Shown: one piece after another, positions 1 through 12,699 of the stretch
Numbering within the stretch: the stretch's first letter is position 1
How the letters are laid out: each line of letters begins with the position of its first letter
DNA from: Acanthochlamys bracteata
Lineage: Eukaryota; Streptophyta; Magnoliopsida; Pandanales; Velloziaceae
Reading direction: 5' to 3'
DNA length: 64,000 nt
Assembly: GCA_019914995.1 (NCBI GenBank)
Contig: CM034131.1
Location: 7,658,501 to 7,722,500 of the forward strand
Made by a program: the position numbers and the translations under genes
Notes under the pieces: model-generated
What the model was told of the DNA's origin: nothing
What the model saw: the letters and a program-made list of their open reading frames with translations, nothing else
Databases searched by the model: none

Positions 1-1380
1 ATTGATTCTCAAAAAAATAAAAAATTAATTTTATTGAAAAATAAATTAAAAGTATAAATTTAATTTTATATTTTAATTATTTTGCAAAGTGAATTGAAAT
101 TTAAATTTAAACTTTTATTTGTTAAAATGAATTAAACATAATTATAGTAATTTTGAAATATATGTAAGTTTGAGTTTAATTTATATTTAAAATATCTGAG
201 CCATTTGATTCAGTTTTGTCAGATCCGGACCGGTCGGATCCGATCGAAAATCGGTGACTCAGCCGCCGTTCCGGAACGAGTCGCTCGCTTAACGAGTCAC
301 CGGCGATTGAAAAGCAGCTCAACACCGTGTGCGAGAAACAGACGTGGCGGCGATCCCTGCTGAGCAAGCCTTCTTTTTCGACAACCTCCTCCGCTGCTCT
401 GCCTTCACCGACACTGGCATTACTTCCGCCGCTACAGCAACATCAGCTTCTTTGAAATGATTGAAAGACGACATCGCACTCGCTAATTCATTTTTTGGCT
501 TGTTGACAATGAACTCTTTATGTTTAAAAGCCGCTTTCACCTAATGTTGATGATGTTGACGACAAACTCTTCTTCTTCTTCTTTTCTTCCTCTTCATCAT
601 TTGCTTTGCTGCTGCTGATGGCGACGATCGTCGGATTTTATCCTAAGTAGAAACTAGGAGCTGGTGTAGTTGATGCTGGATTCCGATCAATATCGCTGGA
701 ACCGACAAAGTTGACTCAGTGGGTTGATCCGGTGACTCGTCGGATAAACTAGTGAATCGGTGACCCGGAGGCCAATTCGGATTGACATTTGGGTCAATTC
801 CGACTATATTGGTTTGAATCCGAAAAATTAAATTTTGGGTATTTAAAAAAAGCCCTTAGTCCAAAGATTTTTGCAATGCCAGTCGCTCATTAAATTTTAG
901 GAAAAATAGGATCACGTAAATATGAATTATCACATGTGTACTGTTGCTACAAATAGTTCAAGTGCCATTTATATAGTTATCCTGTTGTCTTGTCTCGCAA
1001 CTCGCCAGTTAATTTGTCTTTCAACTTTGCTTTTTGATTGATGGAGAGATTTCAGCATAAGTATACTTAGTGGGTTCTGATGGGCCTTTCATGTTTTTCT
1101 TTTCTTGTAGTTTTGAATTGTAACGTAATTGATAGTTTTTGGCTTTTGATTAGTTTCACCATTAGGGCGTGTATTAGCTCTTTCGAATTTTCTTTTATTT
1201 TTTCATAGATTCATTTCAAAAACAATAAACACTAAATCACTATGAACTCACTTCTGAATACAATCAAATGCAAAATTTAACTAAATAAAAAAAAATCACT
1301 CAACAAAAATTCACTTAATTTAATTAATGTTTTGTTTGGGAGTGCTTTAAATAAGGAGATGACGTTTACAGTTCTAGATA
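1..1380. other. Intergenic spacer with a GC-richer island
   Basis: Most of this stretch is AT-rich with no gene. Positions about 190-850 are clearly more GC-rich. On the minus strand they give two short open stretches (540 to 319 and 367 to 176) with protein-like composition but no domain I recognise. They could be a decayed gene fragment or the edge of a transposable element. I see no splice-supported gene model. Confidence 0.4.
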
Positions 1381-1399
1381 AGGAATTTATGCTAAAAGG

Positions 1400-3650
1400 T
1401 TCTGCGGATGGTGGGGTGTCACAATTTACAAGTCTCTATTATAAGGCCTCCTTCAGTTCGGTACCAAAGAATGGCCATAGAACTAGCTAAAAAAGGTGTT
1501 ATGCAAACCCAAAAATTCTGCACATAGACTTACAAAAGACTTGTCAATCGTAATATGTTCAGGCCAATTTTAGGCATGCCACCAAGGAGATCACAGAATT
1601 ACCCCTTTGGCTCGGACTTGATCCGCCAACATACGCCATATCATTACCTACATATACAAAAGACAAAGATCAAAATATAGTAAGGGAGATATTAGAGCAA
1701 GGAAATTTCAGCTAGTACATCAACTTCTCCTCACTAGTTTTACTTGTCAATAAAAAAAATGGTTCCTGGAAGTTCTATGTTGATTATAATGTCCTTAATA
1801 AGATCAATGTTAAGGACAAGTATTCAATAATTGTTGTAGATGAGTTACTACATGAATTACATGGTGCAAGATTTGTTTCAAATTGGATTTGAAGTCGAGC
1901 AATCATCAAATCAGGGTGCGAGAGGAAGACATCCACAAAACTCCCTTTTGGACATATAACAAACATTATGAGTTCTTGATAATGCCATTAGGCGTCATAA
2001 ATGCACCAACAATCTTTCAATCTCTAATGAATAAAGTTTTCTAGACCCTATCTCTGATAATTTGTACTTATTTTCTTGGATGATTTCTTATGTATAGTAA
2101 ATTATGGCAAAAGCACTTATAACATCTGGCCAAGGTCTTCACTGTCTCGGAGAAGGAGAATCATTCCAAGTGCCAATTTAGAAGCAAGCAGCTAGAATGA
2201 TTGGGGCACATCGTGTCCGAGCAAGGTAGAGTAGATGATCCAACAAATTCGTGCCATGACTAAATGGTTCATTCCAGCAGCAATTATTGAACTTCGAGAC
2301 TTCCTCAATCTCACAGAATATAACTGAAGGTTTGTTAAGAACTGTGGGTGCATGACAACCTCATTGACATTCTTATTTAAGAAGGATTCTTTCCGTTTGA
2401 CTCGGGATGCAAGCTAAGCCTTCATCTAGCTCAAAAAGTTAGTTACAACAACTCCTATTTTAGTTTCCCCTAACTTTAAGGAATCATTTACAGTAGAGAC
2501 AAATGCATCAAACTAAGAGATTGGAGCAATTTTGACATAATATAATAGACCAATTATCTTCTTTACCAATGCGCTATCGACTGCAGCCATTGCTAACTCC
2601 ACCTACGAAAATAAGCTAATAACCTTAGTCCTTGCAATGCAAAAATAGAGAGCCTACTTACTTGGGTAAAAGTTCATAATCACGATAAACCATTTAAGCT
2701 TGAAATACCTCATTGAACAATGATTGTCCATATCGGATCAACATAAGTGGCTCGTGATGTTGCTCGAGTATGATATCAAGTCCTGTATGAGCATAGAACG
2801 TTGTAACTCACACACTTTGCAGGTCTCGTTTGGGGACGATCAACGCTAGACACTATTATATGATCATTCTACAGTTGCGTTAATGCAAGCAGTAAGCGAA
2901 GACTATTGGCCAGAGCTATTCAATATTATTATTATTTATTTTATTAAATTTTTATAGTAAAAAAAATAAATATCTTTTTTTTTTTGAAAAAGTTCTACTA
3001 ATATAAGCTCTCTAATCACATTTAATAGAGTTATCAAATTTTAAGTGCTTTTTTTCCATAAGGAGCGACTCTATGTGCCAAACAACCTTTCCTTACATAC
3101 ACAGCTCCTATATGAAACTCATAATTCTTTCGAAGGGGGAGATAGAGGAGAATTTCGTCCTTAAACGAATGTCTCAAAATTTTTTTTGGCTAGGCTTATT
3201 CATGGATGTGCAACGATATGTATTGACTTGTGCTACTTTTGCTAGCCTCTTGCAATCATTGCCGATTTCTTTAAAGATAGGGATTAATATTACTATGAAC
3301 TTTGTTAAAGTACTGTCGTTATCGGTAGACAAAAATACAATTCTAGTGGTTGTTGATCATCTCTCTAAATATGCATATTTTATAGCTCTGAGGCACTATT
3401 ACACAGCATTGGAAGTAGCTAATATATTAGCAAAGAGATAGTCCAGCTACACGATTGCCCTTCTACTATAACTTTAGACTATGACCCAATATTTGTGAGC
3501 ATCTTTTAGAAGGAATTACACTATCTATAAGGGACATCCTTATAATTGAGTTTAGCCTACCATCCTCAAACTGATGGGAAATTGAAAGTCGTCAATAGAG
3601 AACTAGAGACATATCTCAAGTGTTCTATTAGAGATCACTCATGTAAATAG
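1400..3650 (+). mobile_element. Decayed Ty3/gypsy LTR retrotransposon (RT to integrase part)
   Basis: Broken reading frames read as a gypsy pol in the usual order. Around 1620-2050 there is reverse transcriptase: a [11 protein letters not shown]-like stretch, then pieces of the conserved segment on the inputs to the active site, broken by stops and frame changes. From 3073 to 3441 an open piece of 122 codons carries the integrase zinc-binding region and the start of the integrase core (VVVDHLSKYAYFIAL). From 3450 to 3640 the next core block is readable only across several stops. No gag, protease, primer-binding site or LTR pair was recognised. The element is dead and truncated. Family assignment rests on motif order (RT before integrase), which separates gypsy from copia. 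Confidence 0.8.
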
Positions 3651-4880
3651 ATCAACTAGTTATATTAGACTGGGTACTCTTATAGTACCAAAAATACTGG
3701 GAGTGCAAATAAAGGATCCGGAAAAGTTCCGAGTCTCTTGCCCTTGAGATATTTTGGTGCTAGTGAAATTGTATGGACTAGAATTTATTTAAATTAGAAT
3801 TTCTTCAAAGAAACAGTTGTAATTCTATTAGAACTCATTGCTTGTATATGATACACTATCAGCGTTTTTAAATTGATTTTATAAAGTGAAGTTATTTGAT
3901 ATAAATTGGAAGTGAATTTAGTTTTATGTTTAATTTTATTTGGAAGTGAAAAGTAGAGTTCTAAAAATTATTTTAACGAGTTCCTAAATAATAAAATAGA
4001 AATAGAGTTCTTAGTTCAATAAATAATTAAAACACGTGAACTTTTCGAAACTTCAAATCTGACGGGTGAAATTTGAATTTCGGAATTTTAAAATACACCC
4101 TATAAATAAGTGTACAACCCAAGCAGAAAACGACAAACAATAAACTTAGTTATTAGCTTCCTTTTTAGTTGTAATTTGCTCAAACAGTACAAGATGTATC
4201 ATACTGAACTGTAACTTCTCTTCTATCTCCAACTTAACTATAAAATAGTTACAATTCTATTTCTGAAAACTAAATACCAATTACTAAAATTCTAAAGTTG
4301 ATCGCAAGCGTGCAAATTTTTGTAACAACTAGCACTCAACAAACCACAGAAAACGAAACCCATAGAGATTTTTGTTTATCCTGAGCCAGCAATCATTTAG
4401 AATTGATGGTAACTGGAAAAGAGAAGTAATCAAATCTCGTTTGCAAGAAGTAATCGGAGAATCACTCAGTAGTTCTCTTGATGGTGTTGGAAATTTCGTC
4501 ACTGATTGCTGTAGAGATCACAATTAGCGTGAGAAAATAGAAAGGTGAATGAACAGAGCTACAATTATTGTGAAACAATAAGGTCATATTTATCTACCAT
4601 ATTAACTCACTTGTTTCCATAATAAATTTCACTTTTAACTTACTTATTGTCACTAAAAATCCTGCTTTCAAAATTTAAAATTTAGAACTACAAATTTCAC
4701 TTCCAAACTCTTTTTCTGTTACAAAGTAAACACTAATTTACCTTTTATCAAAGTTAATTTCAAACTTCAAACTCATATTTTAGAAGCTCACTTTAGAATA
4801 GATAAACATGTTCTAAATAATCACTCGGGTTTGTTTTTTTGAGCGAGCAAATAATCGTCAGTTGAGTATAACAGAAGGAA

Positions 4881-4906
4881 CGTGACAAGTGTGAACACAT
4901 GTCACG
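4881..4906. repeat. 26-base near-palindrome
   Basis: Two 12-base arms (4881-4892 and 4895-4906) are inverted copies with one mismatch, separated by two bases. The arm begins CGTGACA. It is in a non-coding spacer and its role is unknown. Confidence 0.7.
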
Positions 4907-5351
4907 AGTGTATTTTTAGGCTCTGCCTTTAATTAAAAAGAGGACCAACCCAAACCCAAAAGATCCGACCTGGTGCTAATGTTATTAGGTTTAATTTTTT
5001 GCTTTTCTAATGACTAAAGAAAGTGATCACTTGAGAAGACGTCATACACTTACGACATGAGATGCAAAAATAATTTATTGCAATCGTCTCTACAAGATGA
5101 AATTCTTTCTATTATTTATATAGCTTGTAGGTTTTAATTTATACAACTATATAGTTCTAATTTCTTTCTCATAAGCAGGTGTTATTATTGAAAAATAATA
5201 GTGGCATAACTCCTAATTCTTTTCAGTGTTCTTGTAAAATAAGCTAATTGAAATTAGTTGTGAATTAGTTTAGCATTATAAAAATGGTAAAAATTTTATT
5301 TTGGAATTCTAATTCTACAAATGATTACAGCGTTGTTGGGTGAGCATTCCA

Positions 5352-5575
5352 TAGCGTTTGGAAAGCTCCTTTTCGTTTCATATTTTTTAATAAATTGTCT
5401 ATAATATTATATATAACTTATTTAAAAAGTTAAAAAATATAAAAAAAATTTATATTGTAAAATTTTATTTTATTTATTTTAATTTTTTTAGATAAAAAAT
5501 AAAATTTATTTAAAAAAAAAACGATAATACTTTTCATTTCAGACAATTTCTACTTCATAATACTTTCAAACAATC
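5352..5575. mobile_element. AT-rich foldback / MITE-like element, copy 1
   Basis: The left end reads GCGTTTGGAAAG and the right end, read on the other strand, TTGTTTGAAAG, so the ends are inverted relatives. The inside is almost only A and T, with many short palindromic runs. Similar pieces recur at 18190, 27124, 32328 and 55213. No coding capacity. A non-autonomous DNA element is the likely identity. Confidence 0.4.
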
Positions 5576-5744
5576 CTACTTCTTCTATGCCTTTACTCAT
5601 AAGTTTATATTTTTAAATCTTAAAATTCAAACTAGACTTTATTGAATATAATGAAAATATAAAAGAACCGTTCAAAGTTCTACCACAAAGTAAATTAAAT
5701 TAATAATATAAAATGTTTGATATGTAAAATTTTATGATATAAGG

Positions 5745-5747
<3 letters not shown>

Positions 5748-5774
<27 letters not shown>
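5748..5774. repeat. (TA)n microsatellite
   Basis: An uninterrupted run of TA dinucleotides, about 13 units, in a non-coding spacer. Confidence 0.9.
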
Positions 5775-5775
<1 letters not shown>

Positions 5776-6346
5776 TTTTACATTAGTAGTTATATCCAAT
5801 GGTTTTGGCTTTGAATTAAGCTCTAAAAATCTATAATTATTGGACGTGTAAGTATTAGATATAATATTTCTTTCTTTCTTTATTTTTCATAGAGATAGGG
5901 GACTTGACCGTGCTTATGCCAATACTTTTCATTTGACAAAAACTCTCATATTCTTTTAATAAAATTTTTACAGTATTTTATATTTTGTAGAAAAAATGTA
6001 AAACTTCAAATGAATTATATATCATACAATTTATTATATAATTTTTACTAATTAAATTAAAATATTAATTTATTTTTTGAAAATTTTAGAATATTAATTA
6101 TTTTTTAGAAAAGCGCTTTATAACTGCGAAACGTCCCCAAATAAACAAGCGCAGTATGGTAATTTTGTCGCCCGGACCAGATCTGAAACGCGATACTCGT
6201 TAAAGGTGGGCGCGTAGGGGAGTGATTTGAGACTCCTAATCCGCACCAGGGACTGCTGCCACTCAATTGAAGTCTCTCGTTGTCCTTGACAGAGCTCACA
6301 AAACCCTCGAAACCCCTTCTTCTCCTCTCTGAAAATTATCAAATCG

Positions 6347-6828
6347 GTAAGGATTCCTAAAATTTCCCTCTATTTTCTTCTGATTTACTTGTTTTTCTCT
6401 CTCGAATTCATGCTCTGGATCTCGATTTGCTAGAGTTTTCTTTTTTTCGTTGGATTTTTCTCGAATTACAGGTACATATTTAGGATTTGAAGTAGGTTTC
6501 CTGTTTTATAACGAAGCTTGTTAGGTTCGATGGAATTATAGTTGCAAGAGCTGGTTATAGTTTGAGCTAATATCTGTAGTTTTAGCTACATTACGGTAGT
6601 CACTTGAAATTATCTGAAGTTTAGTCCTAGCATGAACTAAGCTAGAAATCTTCATGCTGTCTTTTGGTTTTTGTTTATTTGAATTTGTAGAGATTCTTTT
6701 AAATCTATATTCTTTACATGATAACTGCTGTGGGGTAGATCATCAATAAATTTATGAATGCAATTCAGCTAGTCTTTTCATATTCTAAAATGTATTCTGA
6801 AGTCTGGAGCTGGCCATGTTTGTTACAG
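6347..6828 (+). other. Probable 5'-UTR intron of FLK
   Basis: A good donor (CG|GTAAGG at 6347) and an acceptor (TTACAG ending at 6828) bracket a T-rich stretch, and the coding start lies 8 bases after the acceptor. Leader introns are common in plant RNA-binding protein genes. No transcript evidence is available here. Confidence 0.6.
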
Positions 6829-6835
6829 GTAAGTG

Positions 6836-9800
6836 ATGGCCGCATCACCAGAGGAACTTCCAGAGCCTGTGGTGGACGAACAAGCTGAGGAGGTAAATGA
6901 GGAACAGGAACGGGAACATGAACAGGAACAAGAAGATGAGGAATATCAGGCAGAAGAAACGGAAGCACCTGCTGTTGAGAAGAGGTGGCCTGGGTGGCCT
7001 GGAGACAGTGTCTTCCGTATACTAATTCCATCACAGAAAGTTGGAGCTTTAATTGGTCGGAAAGGGGAGTTCATCAAGAAAATGTGTGAAGAGTCTAAGG
7101 CTCGCATCAAGATCCTCGATGCTCCTCATGGTGCACCTGAAAGAGCTGTAAGTTTGATTAGACTTGTATCACCATTAGATGTCTCTATGGTGGGACAATC
7201 TAGCAGCTCTTTCATCATACTGATTTAGTTGTTTAAGTAGCACATCTTTATCATGGATCATTATTCAGAGGGATTTCACCGTATCTTCTATTAAAAATTA
7301 AGTAGTTTGATATTTTAGTTGGCATCTTTTTCAGATGATTCTATAAAGTTCATCTTTCGTACTTAGCGTGCCTTATGAGGTTTCAGTAATGTAACTGAAT
7401 ATCCCAAACTGCCACCTTGTGTAGGGGCTCAAATACAATATTTGATTCATAGAATATTTACATCCTTATGGTAATCAATAGCTGCCGAAACATATAATGT
7501 CAAGTTGAAAATAGAAGCTCTGGAGCTCACTCAACCTAATTGCGATGCTTAATTTAATGTCTAATGCTCGTTTTATGTAAATTCCAAACCGAAACAAGGA
7601 AAATGAACTTCATACTGGTAATGCAGATATAATAAGTTGATATTATTGCCGGAAGCAACATGTTAAAAATACCAACCTTAGTTTTATTAATTAGATTTTG
7701 AGGTTTAAGCAGTGGTTCCCTGCAGTAGTCAAAGAAAGCTTTCCAGTTTTGGAGTTTTGATCTATGACCTTTTCAAGCAAATGACAAGATTGACTTAATT
7801 GGCTTCTACCTAGTTAATCTGATTTGACCTTATTGTCATATTTGTTGATATGAAGTTTATGACTGGATCATGTTGGTCTTAATTAATGTTCTATGGTGAT
7901 GAAGCATTGAAGAGAAATAAATTCAATTTGCTTAAATGCCTGCTTTAAGGTGGCTGGCAAGAGAATTCAAAACACAAAAGGTTACGTTATCTATGTAGAT
8001 TAAAAAAGGTAAACAACAATCATGTTGAAAACTATTACAATGAACTTAGTCAAGTGAGATCAAAAGGTTCTAATAATCAAAATACTACCTCAAAGAATCG
8101 TAGGCTGGAAGCTAAGATACAGCTTTCATCATCATAACCTAATGAATCTGTGCAGGTCATGTCAGACTTAAGGAAAAAATTTCATTAGCAGCAAATTAGA
8201 AGGACAAAGATCCAGATTACAACATTTTCATCTGTCTAAGCAGTTCAAAATCTTGGACGGATGTCCTTGCCAGCTGCTCTTCATTTGCCCGGTAACTTCA
8301 AACCTGGTTGATGCTTTCTTTGAGCTCTATGTCTAAGTCAAACTAATATATCTTCATCTTTCAAAGTATAAAATAAATAAATAACTATAAAACTTTTTTT
8401 ATTCTAATGTGAATAAAATATTTGTTGTATCATACGCATTTCACAAAATGCCAATTAATGAATCATACATGCTTCAAAAATTACTTCAAACTTAGATAAG
8501 AAAGAAACAAATCTTTATCAGTTGATTGATGTTGATAAAACAACTTTCTGAGTAAGATGTCTTGACTACAATGTGATAAGAACTATATGAGAAAGGTCAG
8601 TAGCGTGAAGTTAATGATCCTTAGGAGGATAAACTACTTACTTTAATCAAGTTGCTTGCTCTTAGAGCTGTATAAGATTAACATTTTGAGATAAGGCACC
8701 CACTATCTATGATAGAGATGAAAGTCCTGTGGCTAGATCTACGCCTGCACTGGCACCTTGCTTCCTTTCAGGGAAGAATGATAACAAGTTTTCTCTCTGT
8801 AAATGTTGAAATAAGAGCATAAAGTGATTGATTTCAAGTGCAACAGGCAAGACTATCTTGTTTTAGTAGTTCTGCACATAGAAGAAGTAAAACTGGGTTG
8901 GATTTTGATGCTATTAATCGTTAATCTTATTTCAAAACAAATAATCACAGATTAATGGAAAGAAAAGAGCACTATCTTCCGTAAATTTGGTCTTGTAATC
9001 TAGTTTCCAAAAAATGCTGTTATTCAATGTTGCATCCCCTCCAACATTAAGATAAGATTAGCTCGATTGGTGAAGTCTATTTTGCTGGTTGTAAATAAGA
9101 TTATAATCAACCTATCGTTGGAAGAATTTGACTTTGAGAATTTTGTTTTGCACCATAGAACACCTTAAGTGGAGGGCATATATCCTTTCAGTGAGTTGTG
9201 CATAAATTAGACTAATTTGTACATGCATTCTTCTTTTTATTGTGCCCAAATAGGCCTCAGATTTCTGTCTCATTTACATTTTATGTTTCTGACCTTTAGC
9301 AAACTGTCATTGCTGTTCTCTTTTGAGGTTGGGTGTAGTAATATTCTGTGTGCCAATCTTGCTTAGCTGCCTATGTATTTGTATGTTCACTTATATATAT
9401 TATATGCGAAGAAATATGATTCTATTTTGGAATTTCCTTATAGAGTAGTTCACTGTAAATTGGGACTGGATTCTAAAGTATGTTTGAAGTTAATATTTTC
9501 TTAAATTGCTAGCTGCTTCATTATTTGGCAGACATGTACCAAGCAAAGGTAGAAAGTTGTGTGATAACATCTCATTTGTTGGTTTCCTTGATTATTTTAT
9601 TTTATTTCTGAGCAATGTCTAAGACCCAGCTAGTTCTTTTCTTAGTGTCTTTCATAGATGAAATTACATGAACATGTATTTGGAGGTAGAACATGTATGT
9701 GGTATAAAACTAAATTTTTGTGTTTATTTTATTGCTAAAAGTTGTTATTAGTATTTATGCGGCAGTCTTCTCCTCTATTCTGAAATAGCTAATTCTTTTT

Positions 9801-12375
9801 TTCTTTTCTTCGATATGTCAAGGTGATGGTTTCAGCTAAAGAAGAGCCTGATGCTGCACTATCCCCTGCAATGGATGGTCTCCTTAGGGTTCACAAGCGT
9901 GTGGTTGATGGAATTGACAGTGATTCTGCACCTAATACGGGAAAACCAATGGTAACTCGACTTCTGGTACCTGCTACACAAGCAGGAAGCCTGATTGGGA
10001 AGCAAGGATCAACTATAAAATCTATCCAAGAATCTTCAAGTACTGTTGTCCGTGTTCTAGGTACAATCTGTACTGTTGGAAGTCTTTTATACTTTGTGGT
10101 AGATTCTAGCACTTATTCTTTTACTGGATGAAGAAGTGGATTCCCTTTGTTTTCCCATACAGTGTAGCTCTTTGCGGATACATGGTTTGTATTTCCACAT
10201 GCATGATATGGTCTTTTATGGAACTGCTTGGCCTTTAACAAGGTAGAAATGGCCCAGGTGGGTCCATAATCTGACCTTGTTATCTTGTCTGCTGGTATTG
10301 TTCCATACATCTGGAACTATACATCTAAGGTTCTGTTCCACCTGACTGAATGTACATGTAGTTTGGCATAAACCTGCACTTATCCCATCTAGACATTCGC
10401 TGCGCAATACTCACCTTGCCTAAATGTCTTTGTTTTGGCTTTTCGAAAGTCCTGATGTGATACACAGTCTTTGTCAATGAAGTCGATGTTGATGGGAAGC
10501 ATCATGGTTCAGAGGCAGCCAGATTGGCATGTCTAATTGAATTTTAATCTGCATAATTAACTGCTTGAATTTAGACATGCAGATAATTTCGTTTTGAAGA
10601 TAACTAGGTCGTCTTTGAGCTGCTGCAGTAAGGAGTCAATATTAGTTTTAGAATCTATAATGCTGAGGAGTACCCATTAAATATTACATACATCATAAAG
10701 GCCTTATTCAGATTTTGTCTAATATATGAAACCGCAGATGATGTACCTCCCTTTGCTTTGCAAGATGATAGAGTTGTTGAGATACAAGGAGAACCAATGG
10801 GATTACACAAAGCTGTAGAATTAATAGCGGGCCACTTAAGAAGATTTTTGGTTGATCATAGTGTAATTCCTCTATTCGAAGTACATGTAAGTCAATCAGC
10901 TTAAAATTCTTACTTTATCAACTGACTTTATCAGGAGCATGTATATTAAGCACCCTTATAATAGTGTTAGTGTCATTCTTTTGTTGTATACTCTTTCTGT
11001 AATTGATGAGCTTTGCAGATGGCAATGCCACATCCCCATATGGAGGATACCATGCCTCCTCCTCAACCTTGGGGACATCCGCAAGGTCCCCCTCCTCATA
11101 CTGGTGGTCCTGGCTATGGTGGCAATCATCACTACATGCCTCCACGACACCATGACAGCTTTTACCCTCCAACTGACCTGCCTTCTGTGGAGAAGCCACC
11201 TCACTATGGCATATCCACATATGGGCGTGAAGCAGCACCACCAATGGGGGTTCACTCTTCATCTAATCAGCAGCCATCATCAATGGTATCTCAGGTGAAC
11301 TCTTGTTAAACTATTTCTCCGTCAAAGGCTAGGTGTATTTGATGTAATATCTTCTGACAAGCAGAAGCCTGGAACTTCTGGCTTTTTGTGGTTTCTTTGC
11401 AGGTTACACAGCACATTCAAATTCCGCTCTCTTATGCTGATGCTGTAATTGGAGCGGCTGGTGCAAGTATTAGCTACATTCGTCGTGCTAGTGGAGCAAC
11501 CATTACAATACAAGAAACAAGGGGTGTTCCCGGAGAGATGACAGTAGAGATTAATGGAACTGCTTCACAGGTTCAAACAGCTCAGCAATTGATTCAGGCA
11601 AGTATATCTGTATATATTTAGTGTTCATTTGGTGTTAACAGCCACTCGTAATACCTTATGTATTTTGAATCATTGAAATTTGTTTGGTGGAAATCCTGTT
11701 TAAGCCACCCTCCTGCATTTTTAGGTGACTACCTATCACTATTACCTTTGTTATTAGATTTTTTTTCTTTTTGGGGTGAATCTTTGGTATGCTCTGCCAG
11801 CTTTTGAGATGTGATTATATCCATATATCACTCTGTAATGTATATATTTTTGCATGATAATCTACTACAAACTTGAATTGGTGAATGCAAGTCTTGCACT
11901 TGATTCCTGAAGAACTAATTGCAAAATGTAAACATATAGTTTATCAATGTTTTACGTATTTATTTTAAACTAGCTGCTATATTATTTGTTGTTATTTTCT
12001 TTCCCCTATCTTGTGGCTGATTTTGTCCTTTTTCATAGACATGTTCTCCTTATTTTCAAACATAGGATTTTGATTTACGTATGTAGTATTTTGATAGGCT
12101 AGGATTCACCAGCTTACTGTTCAGTTTGGACATTCCATTGACATGATTTTTCTGTTTCTCAAATCTTGCAATTCTAGAATTTCATGGTTGAAGCTGCAGC
12201 TCCAGCATCTGGACCAGGAACAGCTCCTTCGCACAATGCTATACCTCCTGCTGATCAAGGCTATGGTTCCTATTCGTCACATGGTTCCATGTATGCGTCT
12301 CCCCCCTCTAATACTGGTAATTCTGCTTATGGTGGAGGATATGGTTCTGGATATGGTGGCAACTATGGGTATTAG
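6836..12375 (+). CDS. FLK: FLK-like RNA-binding protein with three KH domains
   Basis: Coding exons: 6836-7147, 9823-10060, 10738-10886, 11019-11294, 11403-11597, 12178-12375, giving 455 residues. An acidic Glu/Gln-rich N-terminus leads to a WPGWPG motif (51-56). Three KH domains follow, with GxxG loops at 74-77 (GRKG), 163-166 (GKQG) and 342-345 (GAAG). A Pro/His/Gly-rich linker lies at 234-325, and the Gly/Tyr-rich tail ends [11 protein letters not shown]. Arabidopsis FLK is a nuclear RNA-binding protein of the autonomous flowering pathway that lowers FLC expression; linker and tail fit FLK better than its relative PEPPER. The start is the ATG at 6836, just after a probable 5'-UTR intron (6347-6828). 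All exon phases agree. The fifth coding intron (11598-12177) starts with GC, not GT. Intron 1 is long (about 2.7 kb). Function is by homology. Confidence 0.93.
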
Positions 12376-12699
12376 ATTTGTGACAGATACTCTCTGTAAC
12401 TAAGAATTACAGAAGGTGGCGTTAATGACAATTGCTGTAGGGATTTATGTTGTGGAGAGGTGACATTAGTAATTAACTTGTTTCATCAAATTCTTACCGT
12501 GATGATGTATCTTGGTATACCAAACAATTGTTGGAGATTCACCTCTCAGCTCTGTTATTCTATCTGAAGTGCTACATTGAACATTGTGTTTGGTGATAAG
12601 AAATGTTTGTGTTTTTAAGTTTTTAGAGTTTCATCTGTTCGAAGTTTCTGGCCTTTTGCTTTGAAATAAATTTGTTTGAGGCTGCAGGTAATGAATAGT

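Larger units (their letters stand above)
3651..6250. other. AT-rich spacer upstream of FLK
   Basis: No gene seen. It holds a 26-base near-palindrome at 4881-4906, a foldback-type AT-rich repeat at about 5352-5575, and a (TA)n microsatellite at about 5748-5774. The last few hundred bases before 6300 are less AT-rich and likely contain the FLK promoter. Confidence 0.6.

Noticed and set aside
3073-3441. Open frame of 122 codons taken as a host gene
   Set aside because: It reads as the integrase zinc-binding region and core start of a gypsy element with broken flanks.
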